From Sipunculus nudus (lineage: Eukaryota; Annelida; Sipuncula; Golfingiida; Sipunculidae): a stretch of DNA of 64,000 nucleotides. Of the stretch, positions 12,240-22,939 are shown one piece after another; the first letter of the stretch is position 1, and every line of letters starts with the position of its first letter. The notes beneath the pieces were generated by a model. The model made no database searches. It was not told the origin of the DNA and worked only from the letters and a program-made list of their open reading frames with translations. Location: positions 21,117,867 through 21,181,866 of the forward strand of contig CM049308.1 in NCBI GenBank assembly GCA_026874595.1, written 5' to 3'. The position numbers were made by a program, and so were the translations under genes.

Positions 12240-12300
12240 ATCATATCACAAAGACTCCGAAATTGTTTTCCGAGTCGTTTGAGCAGACAACATCCTGAAC

Positions 12301-12409
12301 ATGGTGCCGTGGTTCGTTATCTTGCTATCCATCCCCGCGGTTTGCGGCTTGGATCTTTTTAAAAGACAGAACAGGGAGTCCTTCGTTGTTAGATGTTGGC
12401 ATAATTCAG
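12301..12409 (+). CDS. Exon 1 of serine-protease-like gene: signal peptide and chain start
   Basis: The ATG opens a short basic-poor start, a hydrophobic core and a small-residue cleavage site (MVPWFVILLSIPAVCG), typical of a secreted protein. The frame then reads RESFVVRCWHNS. In trypsin-like proteases the chain start is IVGG followed a few residues later by G-x-YP. Here VVRC replaces IVGG, and the exon breaks just before the G-AAYP that resumes in exon 2. The donor CAG|GTGTTA is weak but in phase 1, and exon 2 starts with the two bases needed. Without splicing the frame stops at 12418. Confidence 0.5.
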
Positions 12410-12529
12410 GTGTTACATAACAAGGTATATTTTATGAAAATTTAATAAATGCACAAACTTGTAATTAAATGCATATAAAGATGGGGCTATCGGGCAGTTA
12501 AAGCAGTTGAAGGCCAAAGGACCAAGTTC

Positions 12530-12665
12530 ATCAAATAATAACTTTTCAATTTTAAGGTGAACCCCCCCCCCCCCCCTTCCGGACCTGGGGACCTTTTTTT
12601 AGGCTTGTCATAAGTCCTCCTGGGAAGGATCCCTCCTTTTACTAAATCCTGGATCCGCCCCCACA
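12530..12665 (-). mobile_element. Solitary transposon end with GGGGCGGATCCAGGATTT
   Basis: Read on the minus strand, GGGGCGGATCCAGGATTT starts a block that passes into a poly-G tract. This is the same architecture as the D elements and the CAGTGGCGGATCC end at 8684. No partner end was found, so it is a fragment inside intron 1 of the protease-like gene. Confidence 0.4.
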
Positions 12666-12669
12666 TCAC

Positions 12670-13510
12670 CAGTTTATATCGAGTTTGTGGCGACAACTTT
12701 AAATAAAATAAAGCATCTATAATATAAATATTTTCCATGAATCTACAAATATATGCAATTATATATTCATTACAGAATTTTAACAGCATAATTGCAAACT
12801 TATACCAGAGCGCATTAATTATATTGGGTATTGCCATGATATGAGTGGTAATTTTAATTAATTAAATTCAATCATTTGTTGAAGGGCATGGAAATGGGGG
12901 AGGTTTTAGTCTGTAAATTGTACAAAACACTAAATGGTATACATACACAAATTTCGAATTTAAGAATTTTCATACAACTTCACATAGAGGGGTCAACTGC
13001 ACCTTAAAATATACCCTGTTACATGTGGCTATAGGTTTAAATAGTTTGCCAAATATGTTTCTTTACCGGTGACAGATATTTTTATAAGTATGTAATTTTA
13101 TTCGGCAAGTGATATTTTAGTTTAAGATTTTATTTGCCATCATAAACTTTGTCTTTAGGGATTAACTTTTCTTTTTAAAAAATTTCAATTTTTATCGGGT
13201 ACAATAAGAAGAGATATGAATGCCGTTGCGCCTGTGAAAACCAATATAAATACTGATGTCTATGAACAGAATCGATTAAAATGATAAATACGAAAATATC
13301 TATGAAAAATTACTAAATAATTATATATTTCAATATTAAGCTTTTAAGTACTCACGGAAACATAAAGACATCAAATAAAGACATCATCTTTGAACATGGT
13401 CATCTTTTCTTTGGCACACGGATTCAAATGTAGAAACTTCCTTGTGAAGTTCATGTGACTGGCCTCAAAAATCCAAGATCAACGTTGACAGCCCAGACAA
13501 ATTTACGGTT
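12670..13510. other. Intron sequence, nothing recognised
   Basis: AT-rich sequence within inferred intron 1 with no motif that I can assign. Confidence 0.45.
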
Positions 13511-13513
13511 ATA

Positions 13514-13700
13514 CACTGCAGTCGTCCCAGATCTCCCTGGCTGTAACCGCTGCTTCGTATAGCAAGTTTCTCTGGGTCCGAACACCTGGGTTGGCACAAA
13601 GCAAAGAAATGTAATCAGACCAATGATACCGTGGAATCGCATTGTGCATTCAGCTAGATTTAAAACATACGACATGCGTTCTCGTTGGTCTGTTCATACC
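13514..13700 (+). mobile_element. Tc1-like MITE family F, truncated copy F1
   Basis: Starts after TA with CACTGCAGTCGTCCCAGA. It continues with blocks (CCGCTGCT, GGCACAAAGCAAAG, CAGACCAATGA, ATCGCATT) shared in order with 41821-42049 and 32291-32440. The right inverted end is missing. Confidence 0.6.
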
Positions 13701-13853
13701 GATTCGTGAGGAGCGTACGACAAATTAGGTCGCGTAAACAAGACCCATCACAGGCCTAGAGCCGACACGAGAAAAACTATAGTGACCCCACACTGCGAAG
13801 TCTGCGTTGAATTGGACTTAAAAGGATATATAGCACAAGGGTATTGGTTAGGG

Positions 13854-13945
13854 CTTGTGGGCATCGAAATCCAAGCCCCATAATGCACCGGGGCTTCTTA
13901 ATACACCAGCAGCGTAGGTACAAATATAGTGAAGAGAGCAATGGT
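13854..13945 (+). repeat. Direct repeat flanking the protease exons, left copy
   Basis: A block with ATAATGCACCGGGGCTT, a CAGCGTAGGTACAAATA motif and AGTGAAGAG recurs in the same orientation at about 16318-16425. The two lie about 2.5 kb apart on either side of exons 2 and 3. Confidence 0.6.
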
Positions 13946-14529
13946 GTATGTTCAGATATGTTGGATAATAATTTTTCAAGTCATATTGGATAAACAGTTG
14001 TGTTTATGTGGTAAGAACTTCACGGAATTAGTAATATCTTACTTGTAAGCATGCGCAGATGAAATGTAAATAGAAGGTGTTTCTTTAAAATGAAACAAAT
14101 TTTATTTTCGAAGTTTGACAATTGTGACAAGTAGTCCCGGCCAACCCCATAATCCCAAACTGGAAGAAGTTCGTTTTGAGTCGAAGCGACCCCTGGCGGA
14201 AGGGTGGCTGTTACCCGACGCACTTATGTCTGAGAGCAGCGGGCCTTTTGTTGTGGCAGGAACTGGTCTAGAGACTTCTTGTATTTGTGCACGGGACTTC
14301 CCGGGTTTGTCAATAATCACTTGGGAAGATCAGAGTTGGGTAAGGGCATGGAATTACGATGGAGAACCTGAGGACAGTTTCTTGGTGGTCATCTATCTGC
14401 GGACCATTAAGTGGCCATTGGACCCGTATCTACCAAGCACAAGCCGGAAAAACGCTTTTAGGAACAGCGCGCCCTCATCCGCAATTAATAGAAGAAGCGT
14501 TCAATACAATGGATATTCTTCTCTCACAG

Positions 14530-14668
14530 GAGCTGCTTACCCCTTGCATATGGAAGCCGTGGTCTATATAGAAGCGGGAAAGGTCGCCTGCTCCGGTGTT
14601 TGTATCTCTAAGCGGGTGGTGCTCACGTGCGGGGAATGCCTTCAAGATGAAACAGTCACCAACATCAA
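14530..14668 (+). CDS. Exon 2 of serine-protease-like gene: mutated His region
   Basis: The acceptor TTCTTCTCTCACAG has a good pyrimidine tract. The phase-1 join gives NSG-AAYPLHMEAVV. The exon encodes GKVACSGVCISKR then VVLTCGECLQ. In active enzymes the latter is W-V-L-TAAHC-L with the catalytic His; here Glu stands in that position while the flanking Cys pair is kept. The donor is GTATGT at 14669, followed at once by an ATT microsatellite. The open frame extends upstream to 14115, but that part has no protease similarity and is probably intron. Confidence 0.5.
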
Positions 14669-14680
14669 GTATGTCATATA

Positions 14681-14979
14681 TTTATTATTATTATTATGAT
14701 TATTATTATTATTATCATTATCAACATCATCATAATTATAAGTAGTAGTCGTAGTATTAGTGGTATTTATAGTAGTAATTGCTGTATTCGTACTAGCAGT
14801 CGTAGTCGAGGTATATAGCATACATCTAAACAATCTAAAGAGACTGTAGAATCTGTCAATAGGACATACAAAACCCATGCAAAATATTGTTACGGTGGCA
14901 GGTAAAAATGGCAGTGGAGAATTGATGGAGGAATAAATTATTAATGAAGTATTGTACATAAAAGATATATGTTCTAAAT

Positions 14980-15021
<42 letters not shown>

Positions 15022-15028
15022 CGTAATG

Positions 15029-15062
<34 letters not shown>

Positions 15063-15064
15063 TT
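14681..15064. repeat. (ATT)n and (AAT)n microsatellites
   Basis: ATT runs at about 14681-14723 and AAT runs at about 14974-15063, both inside inferred intron 2. Confidence 0.95.
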
Positions 15065-15414
15065 ATTATAATAAATAAATACAAATGAAAAATATATAAA
15101 TAGATTAGCTCAGTTGTTGGAAATGCCCGGTCAGTGACCAACAATAAGTCATTCGTATTTTATTTGTTATGTTAAAGTTGCTCAATTCATTTTGAAACAA
15201 AAGTGAATTTAGAATCAAACTTACGATGGACGCTTTATACATGAATGGAAATCAGTGCAAGCATCTGGAACTTGTGCATTAGCCGTTTATATTATAAATA
15301 AATAAATCGGGTATGAGTGAATTAATAAGCACTGACTCAATAGAGACCCCACATGGCGGAGGCTTGCATTCATTAGAATGCAGATTTCTAGTTGTATTGT
15401 TTGTTTTCTTTCAG

Positions 15415-15932
15415 ACTGTGTTCTGGACCGTCAACAAACCGCAGGAACCGTTCAAGAAGTATGATATACAGAAGATAAAAAGATAGCCATGATAATCATC
15501 AAGGAAACTAAACCATTGACTACCTGTAAACCGCTAAAGCTTCCTTGTAATAAGTATGATGTACCGGCATCTGGTGAAACCCTCGACAGTGCTTGGATGG
15601 GGATGCAAGTCAACTAAGACTGAAACAAATAAGGTACACGGGTGGACTATGAAGTGGGATGGAGATGACACATGTTGTAAAAACAATTTTTTTTATTTAA
15701 CAATGAATAGAAAGAAGAACGTCTGTATGCTGCCGACCGAGAAAAACACAGGCAACGTCTTTCTGTAATTGCGGTGGGCCTGTGGTCAATCGAGACCGGG
15801 TGGTTGGTATAATTATCCAGAATACTCCCAACTGCATACCGAACAAGTGCAGCGTGGTCGCTAGCCTGTTTTCGAGACTTGGGGAACTGTTGGGTGTGAA
15901 TGGCGCAGGTTATTTCTTGGATGATCTATACA
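15415..15932 (+). pseudogene. Exon 3 of serine-protease-like gene: Asp and Ser regions, frame-broken
   Basis: The acceptor is TTTTCTTTCAG and the donor GTAAGT. Homologous segments appear in order but in changing frames. They are VNKPQEPFKKYDIQKI, then KKIAMIIIKETK with a CNKYDVPASGET tail, then STVLGWGCKST with CMLPTEKNTG, then FCNCGGPVV followed by VVGIII. Single extra C bases near 15592 and 15760 would explain two of the shifts. The last frame runs to the donor in phase 1 and continues correctly into exon 4. The order and spacing match the C-terminal half of S1 proteases. Confidence 0.5.
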
Positions 15933-15939
15933 GTAAGTT

Positions 15940-16985
15940 ATTACTTCTTTGTGTAAGATGACATGTATTAATCCCATTTCACATTTCCACGAATGTGAAG
16001 CCGAATGACCACGAACTAATATCGTGATACTTCGTGTGGGGTGTCGGAGGTGACGCCTTGAACATTCGGCAATATTCGAAGATATGTCACGGGCACTTAG
16101 AATTCTTCGTGCTATTTTCGAATGTTCAAAATTAGGTGTTCTCGTTACACGTCGTACAAAAGTTGTAGAAGTATCTGGACAAGTCGAGTAAGAGTTGTTT
16201 TAACTCCTGACCACCCGTGTCTGGGGTCATGCACATTCTTAATCGTTTCGTAATGGCAAATCATTCATGCATTGCACGAAATCGGAAGCACAAAGTTCGA
16301 CGCTGCTATTTGGATATTGTTACAGTCCAAATCTGACCCCCACAATGCACCGGGCTTTTAAATACGCAAGCGGCATAGGTATAAATGTAGTGAAGAGGAC
16401 AATTAGTCTGTTCAAGGCAAACTAGAAAACTGACAGGTCAGTAAGGGTCCCGCTAAAGATGCAGTCATTATAAATTGAAGTACTGTGAATTTGGTGCACT
16501 TTGGTAGCATGGGCTGAAAGATTGATATTTGAAAATTAGAGAACCTGTAAAGAACAGCTGACATGTATAAACTGGAAGAAAAGATATGGTAAAGTGAAAA
16601 TGTTCAAAGCTATCAAAATCATGATATAAAAGAACTGCATGCATTTTTAGTTTCTGTATTTCTGTATTACCTGAGCCAATTATTCTTGGTTGAAGTCTTG
16701 GCTGGGCTGTGTCAAATATTTTTCCAGTATTTGTATGTTGAATTGGCCTTATAACATGTGAGGCTTGAGTCTTTACATGAACCTTGTAGTATTAGAGAGA
16801 GTCAGCTGTTGTTTAGTAGTGATAAAATGGTCATTCTCTTGAACTGAGATTCAGCTGTTCTTGGGTTTGGGTCTACAGATGCGCTGTGTTGTGTAGAGCG
16901 GCTACATATGAATATCAATGTCAATTTGTTGATGGTCACTATAATAGGTTCAAATTCCTTGAGATGTAAAAAAGATTCATCCATT
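15940..16985. other. Intron sequence; one repeat copy, otherwise nothing recognised
   Basis: Contains the right copy of the direct repeat at 16318-16425 (see 13854). The stretch 16010-16300 is rich in TTCG/CGAA words and may be a worn MITE, but I could not pair its ends. Confidence 0.45.
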
Positions 16986-17925
16986 TCTGGCCTGCTGAAG
17001 GAGACACCAGCAACTGAACACCAAACTGTGTATTACATTTTTTTTCCTTCTGACCCAAATATCAATAAGCTTCTCCCTTAGGTCATGGGTAATACATCTT
17101 ATGTTTATATCCTATCCATCATATGTTAGGGGAGTTATTATGCGGAAACAAATTTGATTGTTCATCAAATTCTTTGCGGGTTATTGCATTAACATCATTT
17201 GAGAATTATCGCCTCTGTCAAGGTCATCCATCTCGAACTTGACCTAGCCCTTCATAACAAATATTACTGGTGCAAGTTAAGTGAGTGTTAGTCAAATTTT
17301 TTGCGAGCTATTTGGTTAACATCATTTTAGCATTATAACCTCTGTGACCTTGAAAATCCATCAAGGTCACCCATCTTCAAACATGATGTTGTTCATCAAA
17401 AGGTCCATCACTGCCGTGAGTCTGGGGACCTTATATGAAATACTTTTTACGAGTTATTCTGTTAACAATGTGTGTCCTTTTGCATGCATATTTGCTAAGA
17501 GAGTGCAACCTTACTAGGTGTTCAGTAATGGTTTTTACCGCATAACTTACAGAAAAATGGCTGACTATGACCATATATCATGCCTCGTTGCTGTTGACAT
17601 GAGGACCTGTCCTACTATTAAGGTGGTATAAACAATTATGGTTACAATTATTATTTCTACCCTGCTGAAAGAGGGACCTAAAATTTAACACCAAACTGTG
17701 AATAACTTTTTTGACCTTTGACCTCCGGACCCAAAAATCGATAGGGATCTTCCATAATTGATGGTTAATACATATTTCAGGTTTGACCTCAATCCGTCAA
17801 TCCTAACTGGAGTTATCATCTGGAAAAGAATTTGTGGACGGACGGACAGACGGACGGACGGACAGACAGACAGACGGACAGGTCGATTACGATAGGGCAC
17901 CCGCTTTTCAAGCGGGGCCCTAATT
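16985..17925 (-). mobile_element. Family B dispersed repeat, copy B1
   Basis: On the minus strand the left end carries the hairpin CCCGCTTGAAAAGCGGG, then GTGCCCTATCG and CTGTCCGTCTGTCTGTCTG. The body has ATGATAACTCCAGTT and GGTCAAAGGTC motifs. Two related units (starting near 16988 and 17648, both with ACACCAAACTGTG-type motifs) show internal duplication. The same layout occurs at 27890-28995 and 37065-37850. Confidence 0.55.
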
Positions 17926-18615
17926 ACATAAGTATCGACCCGGGCTTTGCCACCGAGCGCTCCGCGGGTTCGTACCGGCTTGGGTTGGAATTTGATGTTT
18001 TTATTCCGAGCCAATGAGGAGGTTCCTCGGGATGTTACGGCCCGAGTTGTATACCGAAACAACCCACAGTAAGTATATTATCAAGGTGCTAAGTTAGGAA
18101 GCGGTGTGAGCAAGTTTCTAACCAGAATTGACATGTTGCTTAGGGTCAAGGTCACAGGGAGCAGCCAGTTTTCGAAGTCCTTCTTCTGATTGGCTGTTTG
18201 GTTTCAGGCTCATTCATCATGGAAATACTAGCAGAAGATTTACTGCGTTGTCTCTAATAGTGCCATTTAGTAATTAAAACAGAAAGTTCAGGCTCCAAGC
18301 GGGTGTTGTTGCTACCTGCACATTTTATTGTTTTAACTTATTAGAAATGGTTTACACACCCAGGTAAATACCCACGTTCATTTATTCATTTAAAAATCTG
18401 TGTCCTCGCTATCACACCAATATTTTATATAGTGTGCTTGTCAGGCTCACTGGTAGACTTACTACTTAGATTATCTATCTTATATTATTAAGCAACGCCC
18501 GTGACACAAAAAAACAGTATCCCCTGATGTCGCGCAACTCCTTTGAGGTTTCGCCTGTGAAATACCATTGGTCAGCTGAGCCATAGCGATCACCGTTTGT
18601 CCGTCTTCCCTCCGC

Positions 18616-19067
18616 GAGGGTCTTGCCAGGATTGAGGCAGGGGCCGACATATTTGGCAAACAGAATTCCAATTAAATTCCAATTAGAAATATCAGGAGAA
18701 GATAAATAAATAAAAAAAATATCATATTAGTAGGATCAAACCTAATGAAGTGTAGAATTATCAATAAACAATTAATTACTGCATTTGCAATGCTTTATTT
18801 TGATATAAATCCCAGATCTGCAGATACCAGTGACAGGAATTTTATGAGTGTGTTTTAGCTTAATTAATCATTATTAGAATAAGTGAAATTCAGGAGGACG
18901 TAGCAATGCTTTATTTTGATATAAATCCCAGATCTGCAGATACCAGTGACAGGAATTTTATGAGTGTGTTTTAGCTTAATTAATCATTATTAGAATAAGT
19001 GAAATTCAGGAGGACGTAGCGAAGGGCCCCCCCCCCCCCCCCGTGGCCCTCCTTGGTTACGTCCCTG
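18616..19067. mobile_element. Element D2, relative of 8429-9676
   Basis: The left end AGGGTCTTGCCAGGATTGAG matches the inner right end of D1 (CCAGGATTGAGGGAGGGG when reverse-complemented). The right end reverse-complemented is CAGGGACGTAACCAAGG, again next to a GGGCC box and a poly-C tract. About 450 bp, non-coding. It contains a perfect 116 bp tandem duplication. Confidence 0.5.
18787..19018. repeat. Perfect 116 bp tandem duplication
   Basis: The blocks 18787-18902 and 18903-19018, both starting GCAATGCTTTATTTTG and ending GGAGGACGTA, appear identical by eye. The lack of divergence implies a very recent duplication or an assembly artefact. Confidence 0.9.
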
Positions 19068-19444
19068 GTCTGGACATTAACAAGGCACAAATTATAACGC
19101 TTGACCGAGAAAGTTCTCACTTGCTAACCAGGTAGGTCTTAGGTATATCTCCTTGCATATAATAAAATAGGTTACTGTGACCTATATATGCGGGTGTGGC
19201 GTTTTTCTGTGTTTTGGCCCTTAGAAAATCATGTTTGTGTTTTATGCTGCAAAAAAAAACAATTTGCGCTCAACCCGAAAAATGAAACATGTATCATCTG
19301 CACATATATATCATTGTTACCAGGTAAAATAATTATGAAAACAGGCCCAGCACGTTCTTCAGAACCAGAGTGGACTCGACTTCAAAATTTTAACATTTTA
19401 GCCTGTCGATTTATGAAATACTCAGAGAAGATACCTCAGTCGTG

Positions 19445-20410
19445 ACTGCATGGATCTTTCTGACATTTGGTATAAGCTTATTAATCAAGGATATCCCTTT
19501 CAGCTGTGGAATACTAGTGACAGCATCCACATTTTCTTTACGTTTCCGTATTTTTATCATATTTTTCAGACTTTGAAATCAGGGTTGACATGTCACAATA
19601 GGAACCAAGCAAACACGTTTCATACACTGTATGCACATATCAAAAGAACATGCATCATTATCTATCACCGTTGAATATTTGAAGAAATCCCATTCAATAA
19701 AATGATGTGCTCACGTTTTTGTCCAATGAAGAAGTCATTTTGTTATTATTTTAAGTTCATTCCACCATACAACTCAGAAACTGTTACCCATGACGTTAAA
19801 GCTTTTAAAAGGTAGAAAAACGCATATAGATTAGATGAAGTAGGTTGACATAACACTTATTTTCTGCGCTTGAAGATTACTAAATTATTTCTTAATTACA
19901 CCTGCTGCTATCATGGGGATATTTCGGTTGCAGTCTCTCTACGCATGCGCCTGTACAAGAGGGAAATCCTCCGTTAATCTGGCATCCTCCTTTCAGATCA
20001 TATCAATTTTGCTCACTAAAATTAGTGCATGTCACTGGGAATAGGGTACTGAAGCAGACGCATGAAAGATGGCAATTTATCACAGTTTGTCACGATAAAG
20101 ATGCTTCTGAACAAACTTTGATTTTTTCTGGATGCCAGGGCCATGGAGGAATTCGCGAGCAAAATGTTGGAACTAACTTACCACCATTCCTTTGATCAAT
20201 GCCAGCGCATTAAGTTTGCCATTGAAACCTGCTGGTTTGGGAAAACATCATCTGTATCAAAGTCTATATGATCTGTAAGACTGCAAATTGTTAACGGAAA
20301 AAAAATTTCTGTAGTCCATCCATCCACCTGGGAAATGCCTCGAGTCGTTTACATTTACCGTTCTTTAAACGTTTTTCAGCACCTTGAAGGTAATGTTTAA
20401 TTGTATTTCA
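19445..20410. other. Intron sequence, nothing recognised
   Basis: No repeat or coding signal that I can assign before the acceptor of exon 4. Confidence 0.45.
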
Positions 20411-20411
20411 G

Positions 20412-20467
20412 CTGACATTGCTTCTTTCAATAGTGGTAAAACAGTGAAGTTGCCATGGAAAATCGAA
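20412..20467 (+). CDS. Exon 4 of serine-protease-like gene
   Basis: A 56-base segment is bounded by TTGTATTTCAG and GTAAGT. Joined to exon 3 in phase 1 it continues LDDLY-T-DIASFNSGKTVKLPW and stays open to the donor in phase 0. The exact border signals and phase agreement support it. No similarity beyond the protease model was recognised and a further exon must follow. Confidence 0.4.
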
Positions 20468-20566
20468 GTAAGTTTTTAATAAATTTTAACACAATTATAC
20501 TTTATCTTATTTGTTTTATACGGTAAATGGAAACTTTTCCGTCGTATTTCCAATTTCGCTCCGTCT

Positions 20567-22641
20567 TTTGCTCAGCTGACTGCTATATAGCGTTCACTCT
20601 CTGTCCGTCGTCCGTTTTCCCGTCCATCTGTCTGTTTGTCTATCTGTCCGCCCGTCCGTTAACAAAGCAAAAATTGTAACCGCTAGTACTAGAAATTACT
20701 CACTGAATATCCATGGAGGTCCATAAATAATCTCCATGGAAACCTGAATTTAGGTCATGGGGACTTTCCTTTTGCAAACTACGGGTCAAAAATATAATTT
20801 TGAGCACCCAGTGAGTAAAATTGTGCAAATATTGTAACTGCTTGACCTAGAAGATTTTTCTGTACACCTATTAAGGTTCATAAAATAATCTCCTCGAAAA
20901 CCTCAAATTAGGTCACTGCAACTTTACTCTTTCGAGGTATGGGGCTCAAAAGGACCTTCCACCAGCACCGCCAACCCCCCCCCCCCCCCCCAGAATAATT
21001 AAAAAAAACTAAATAAATAATGTATGGATTATCATGATTCCATACATGTTAATCATGTAGTGTTTCATCATTTCCTAAAGACTGGTGACGCCATCTCTAC
21101 ATTTTCCAATTTTTACACATTTTTTTTATTTTTGAGACCTTTACATGAAGCAGTCCGGACGGTATTAGTGCACACACCGTAACCATCAGACCTAGAAACT
21201 GTTAATTGTACATCCAGGGATGTCCTAGGCAACCTTAAATTAGGTTATGGTGACCTATATTCTGCGAGCTACTGGCCGAAAACATGATTTTGAGCACCTG
21301 AGTTACACCAGGCACAATTGTATCAATTTGGCCTAGAATATTCTAATGTGACATTCAGGGAGGTCCTGGATGAGTGTCCTTGGAAACATGAAATTGGGTC
21401 ACCGTGACCTATATTCTGCGTTTTATAGGAAAAATATGATTTGAGCACCCTGAAAGTCAGATGGGCTTAAACTGCATCAGTTAGGCCTAGAATCATTTAA
21501 TGTAATATCCAGGGGATTCTTGTACAAATTTCCTTGGAAACCTGAAATTTGATCACGATGACTTATATTTACGAGCGACTGGCTAAAAACATGATTTTGA
21601 ATAACCAGACAGTCAGACAGGACCCAATTGTAACTGTTTGGCCAAGAATCGTATGACACAACATCCAAGGAGGTTCTGACCAAATCTCATTTGAAACCCG
21701 AAAATATTACCTATTTTCTGCAAGTAAATGGCCAGAATTATGATTATGAGCACAAAACAATTATGTTTCATTGTTGGGGTCGCTTTTGTCGATCTCTCCC
21801 ATGCTTAGAATAAGTCGTGGTCTGTAGCTGTTTTGCTGCCGTACTCGCCGCTGCCTTGCCACACAATGACAAATACCCCGCTAACAATGCATACCCCCGT
21901 TTGAAAGGCACCCCCTGTGGTAAGTCATGCATTACCGACTGTGGCGGGTCCTAGCGTACTTCTTAGGCATTAGGCTAGCTCCCAGCCTCCCCCCCCCCCC
22001 CCCCGGAGGTAACTGCAGATTAACTTAGGTCAGTCTTACATATTATGAATACCTAGACAGTCAGGCGTGGTACCAAACTTTACCGTTGGACCTAGAACCT
22101 TCTAATAAGACATCCAGGGAGGTCCCTGGCAAATCTCCTTTGATTCCTGAAATTAGGACACTGTGACCTATATTCTCTGAGCTATGAGCAGAGAAACCTA
22201 ATTTTGAACACAATGAAAGTCAAACAGGTCACAAATCTTAACTGTTGGCTCTAGAAATATTCTTCTTAATATAAAGGGAAGCCATTGCAATGTTTCCTTT
22301 GACATCAAAAATAAGGTCACTGTGACCTATATTGTGTACTCTGTGTGAAACAACATGATTTGAGGTTCCCTATAAGTCAGATGGACACAAGTCATTGCCG
22401 TATGACAGAGAAACTTTAAACTTAGCATCTGTGGAGTTCCTTGTAAAATCTTTTTGCTGTTACCTATTTTCTAATGACTATGGGAAAAAACATTATATTA
22501 AGCACTTTGGAAGTCATTCTTCCAATTGTTCAAGGTTTCTTAACAAATATATTTTACCAGATCATAACATCAATAAATAATACATGCATCACCTGCATAC
22601 ACGCCAAATACAGCTTGGAGTCATGACCCTTGGGTACGTGA
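20567..22641 (+). mobile_element. Family A dispersed repeat, copy A3
   Basis: Starts with GCTCAGCTGACTGCTATATA and a CCGTCGTCCG / CTGTCTGTTTGTC tract. The interior is several imperfect units of about 120-150 bp, each with a GTAACC-type block, a GACCTAGAA block, an ACATCCAGGGAGGTCC block and TAGGTCACTGTGACC. It ends with GAGTCATGACCCTTGGGTAC. Frames within are not genes. Confidence 0.65.
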
Positions 22642-22689
22642 CAGGGCAATATCACATGCTTTCTCTCGTTTTATACCCTGGTTTAAACC

Positions 22690-22935
22690 AGCCCTGGTGA
22701 CTACTGCACCTGCGGGCCCATGGTGTGTAATCGTCCCCGTTGCTGGGTCATTTCACAGAAACCGAACGAGGCACTCTTTTGTAAGTCAAGCACGGACGTT
22801 GGGCATAGCCTGCAGAGCGCTCAGCCTGGGTAGGGGCCACCGTGAAAAATCTCACCGCCTCGGCCGAGATTCGAACTCACGATCTTCCTGCTTTAAGTCA
22901 TATGCTCTACCCCCGAGCCAGAGAAGTCAGTCAGA
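22690..22935 (-). mobile_element. tRNA-derived SINE
   Basis: On the minus strand TGGCTCGGGGGTAGAGC (22904-22920) fits a Pol III A box. GTTCGAATC, about 30 bases further (22868-22876 on the plus strand), fits a B box. The spacing is that of a tRNA. The tRNA-like head passes into a unique body with GTGAGATTTTTCACGGTGG. There is no tRNA cloverleaf, so it is a SINE rather than a tRNA gene. A worn relative lies at 8880-9012. Confidence 0.7.
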
Positions 22936-22939
22936 TTTC

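Larger units (their letters stand above)
18568..19440 (+). mobile_element. Family A partial copy interrupted by element D2
   Basis: GTCAGCTGAGCCATAGCGAT and TTTGTCCGTCTTCC mark a family A left part. The body resumes after 19067 with GGACATTAACAAGGCACAAA. The interruption at about 18616-19067 is a D-type element. Confidence 0.5.
12301..20467 (+). pseudogene. Trypsin-like serine protease homologue, inactive and frame-broken
   Basis: Four exons (12301-12409, 14530-14668, 15415-15932, 20412-20467) spell an S1-family protease homologue. Visible landmarks are the signal peptide, G-AAYP, VACSG and VVLTCGECL (family: L-TAAHC-L), then KKIAMII (family: NDIALI), VLGWGC (GWG) and CNCGGPVV (GDSGGPLV). 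All three catalytic positions are lost: His to Glu, Asp to Lys, Ser to Cys. In exon 3 the homologous frame shifts near 15475, 15592 and 15760, each by one or two bases. Splice borders remain good (GTATGT, TTTCTTTCAG, GTAAGT, TTTCAG), so decay is recent or some breaks are sequence errors. Secreted non-catalytic protease homologues are known in invertebrates. A functional pseudo-enzyme is the alternative. The 3' end was not found. Confidence 0.55.

Noticed and set aside
14115-14529. Upstream part of the 194-codon frame as an N-terminal domain of the protease
   Set aside because: Protease similarity starts only after a strong acceptor at 14529, and the signal-peptide exon at 12301 joins in phase there. 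The upstream part has no recognisable domain.
15107-15160. TTAGCTCAGTTGTTGG as a tRNA A box
   Set aside because: No B box at the right distance and no cloverleaf. It is a chance match.
17964-17990. GGGTTCGTACC as a Pol III B box of another SINE
   Set aside because: No A box upstream, and the region belongs to the left end of family B.
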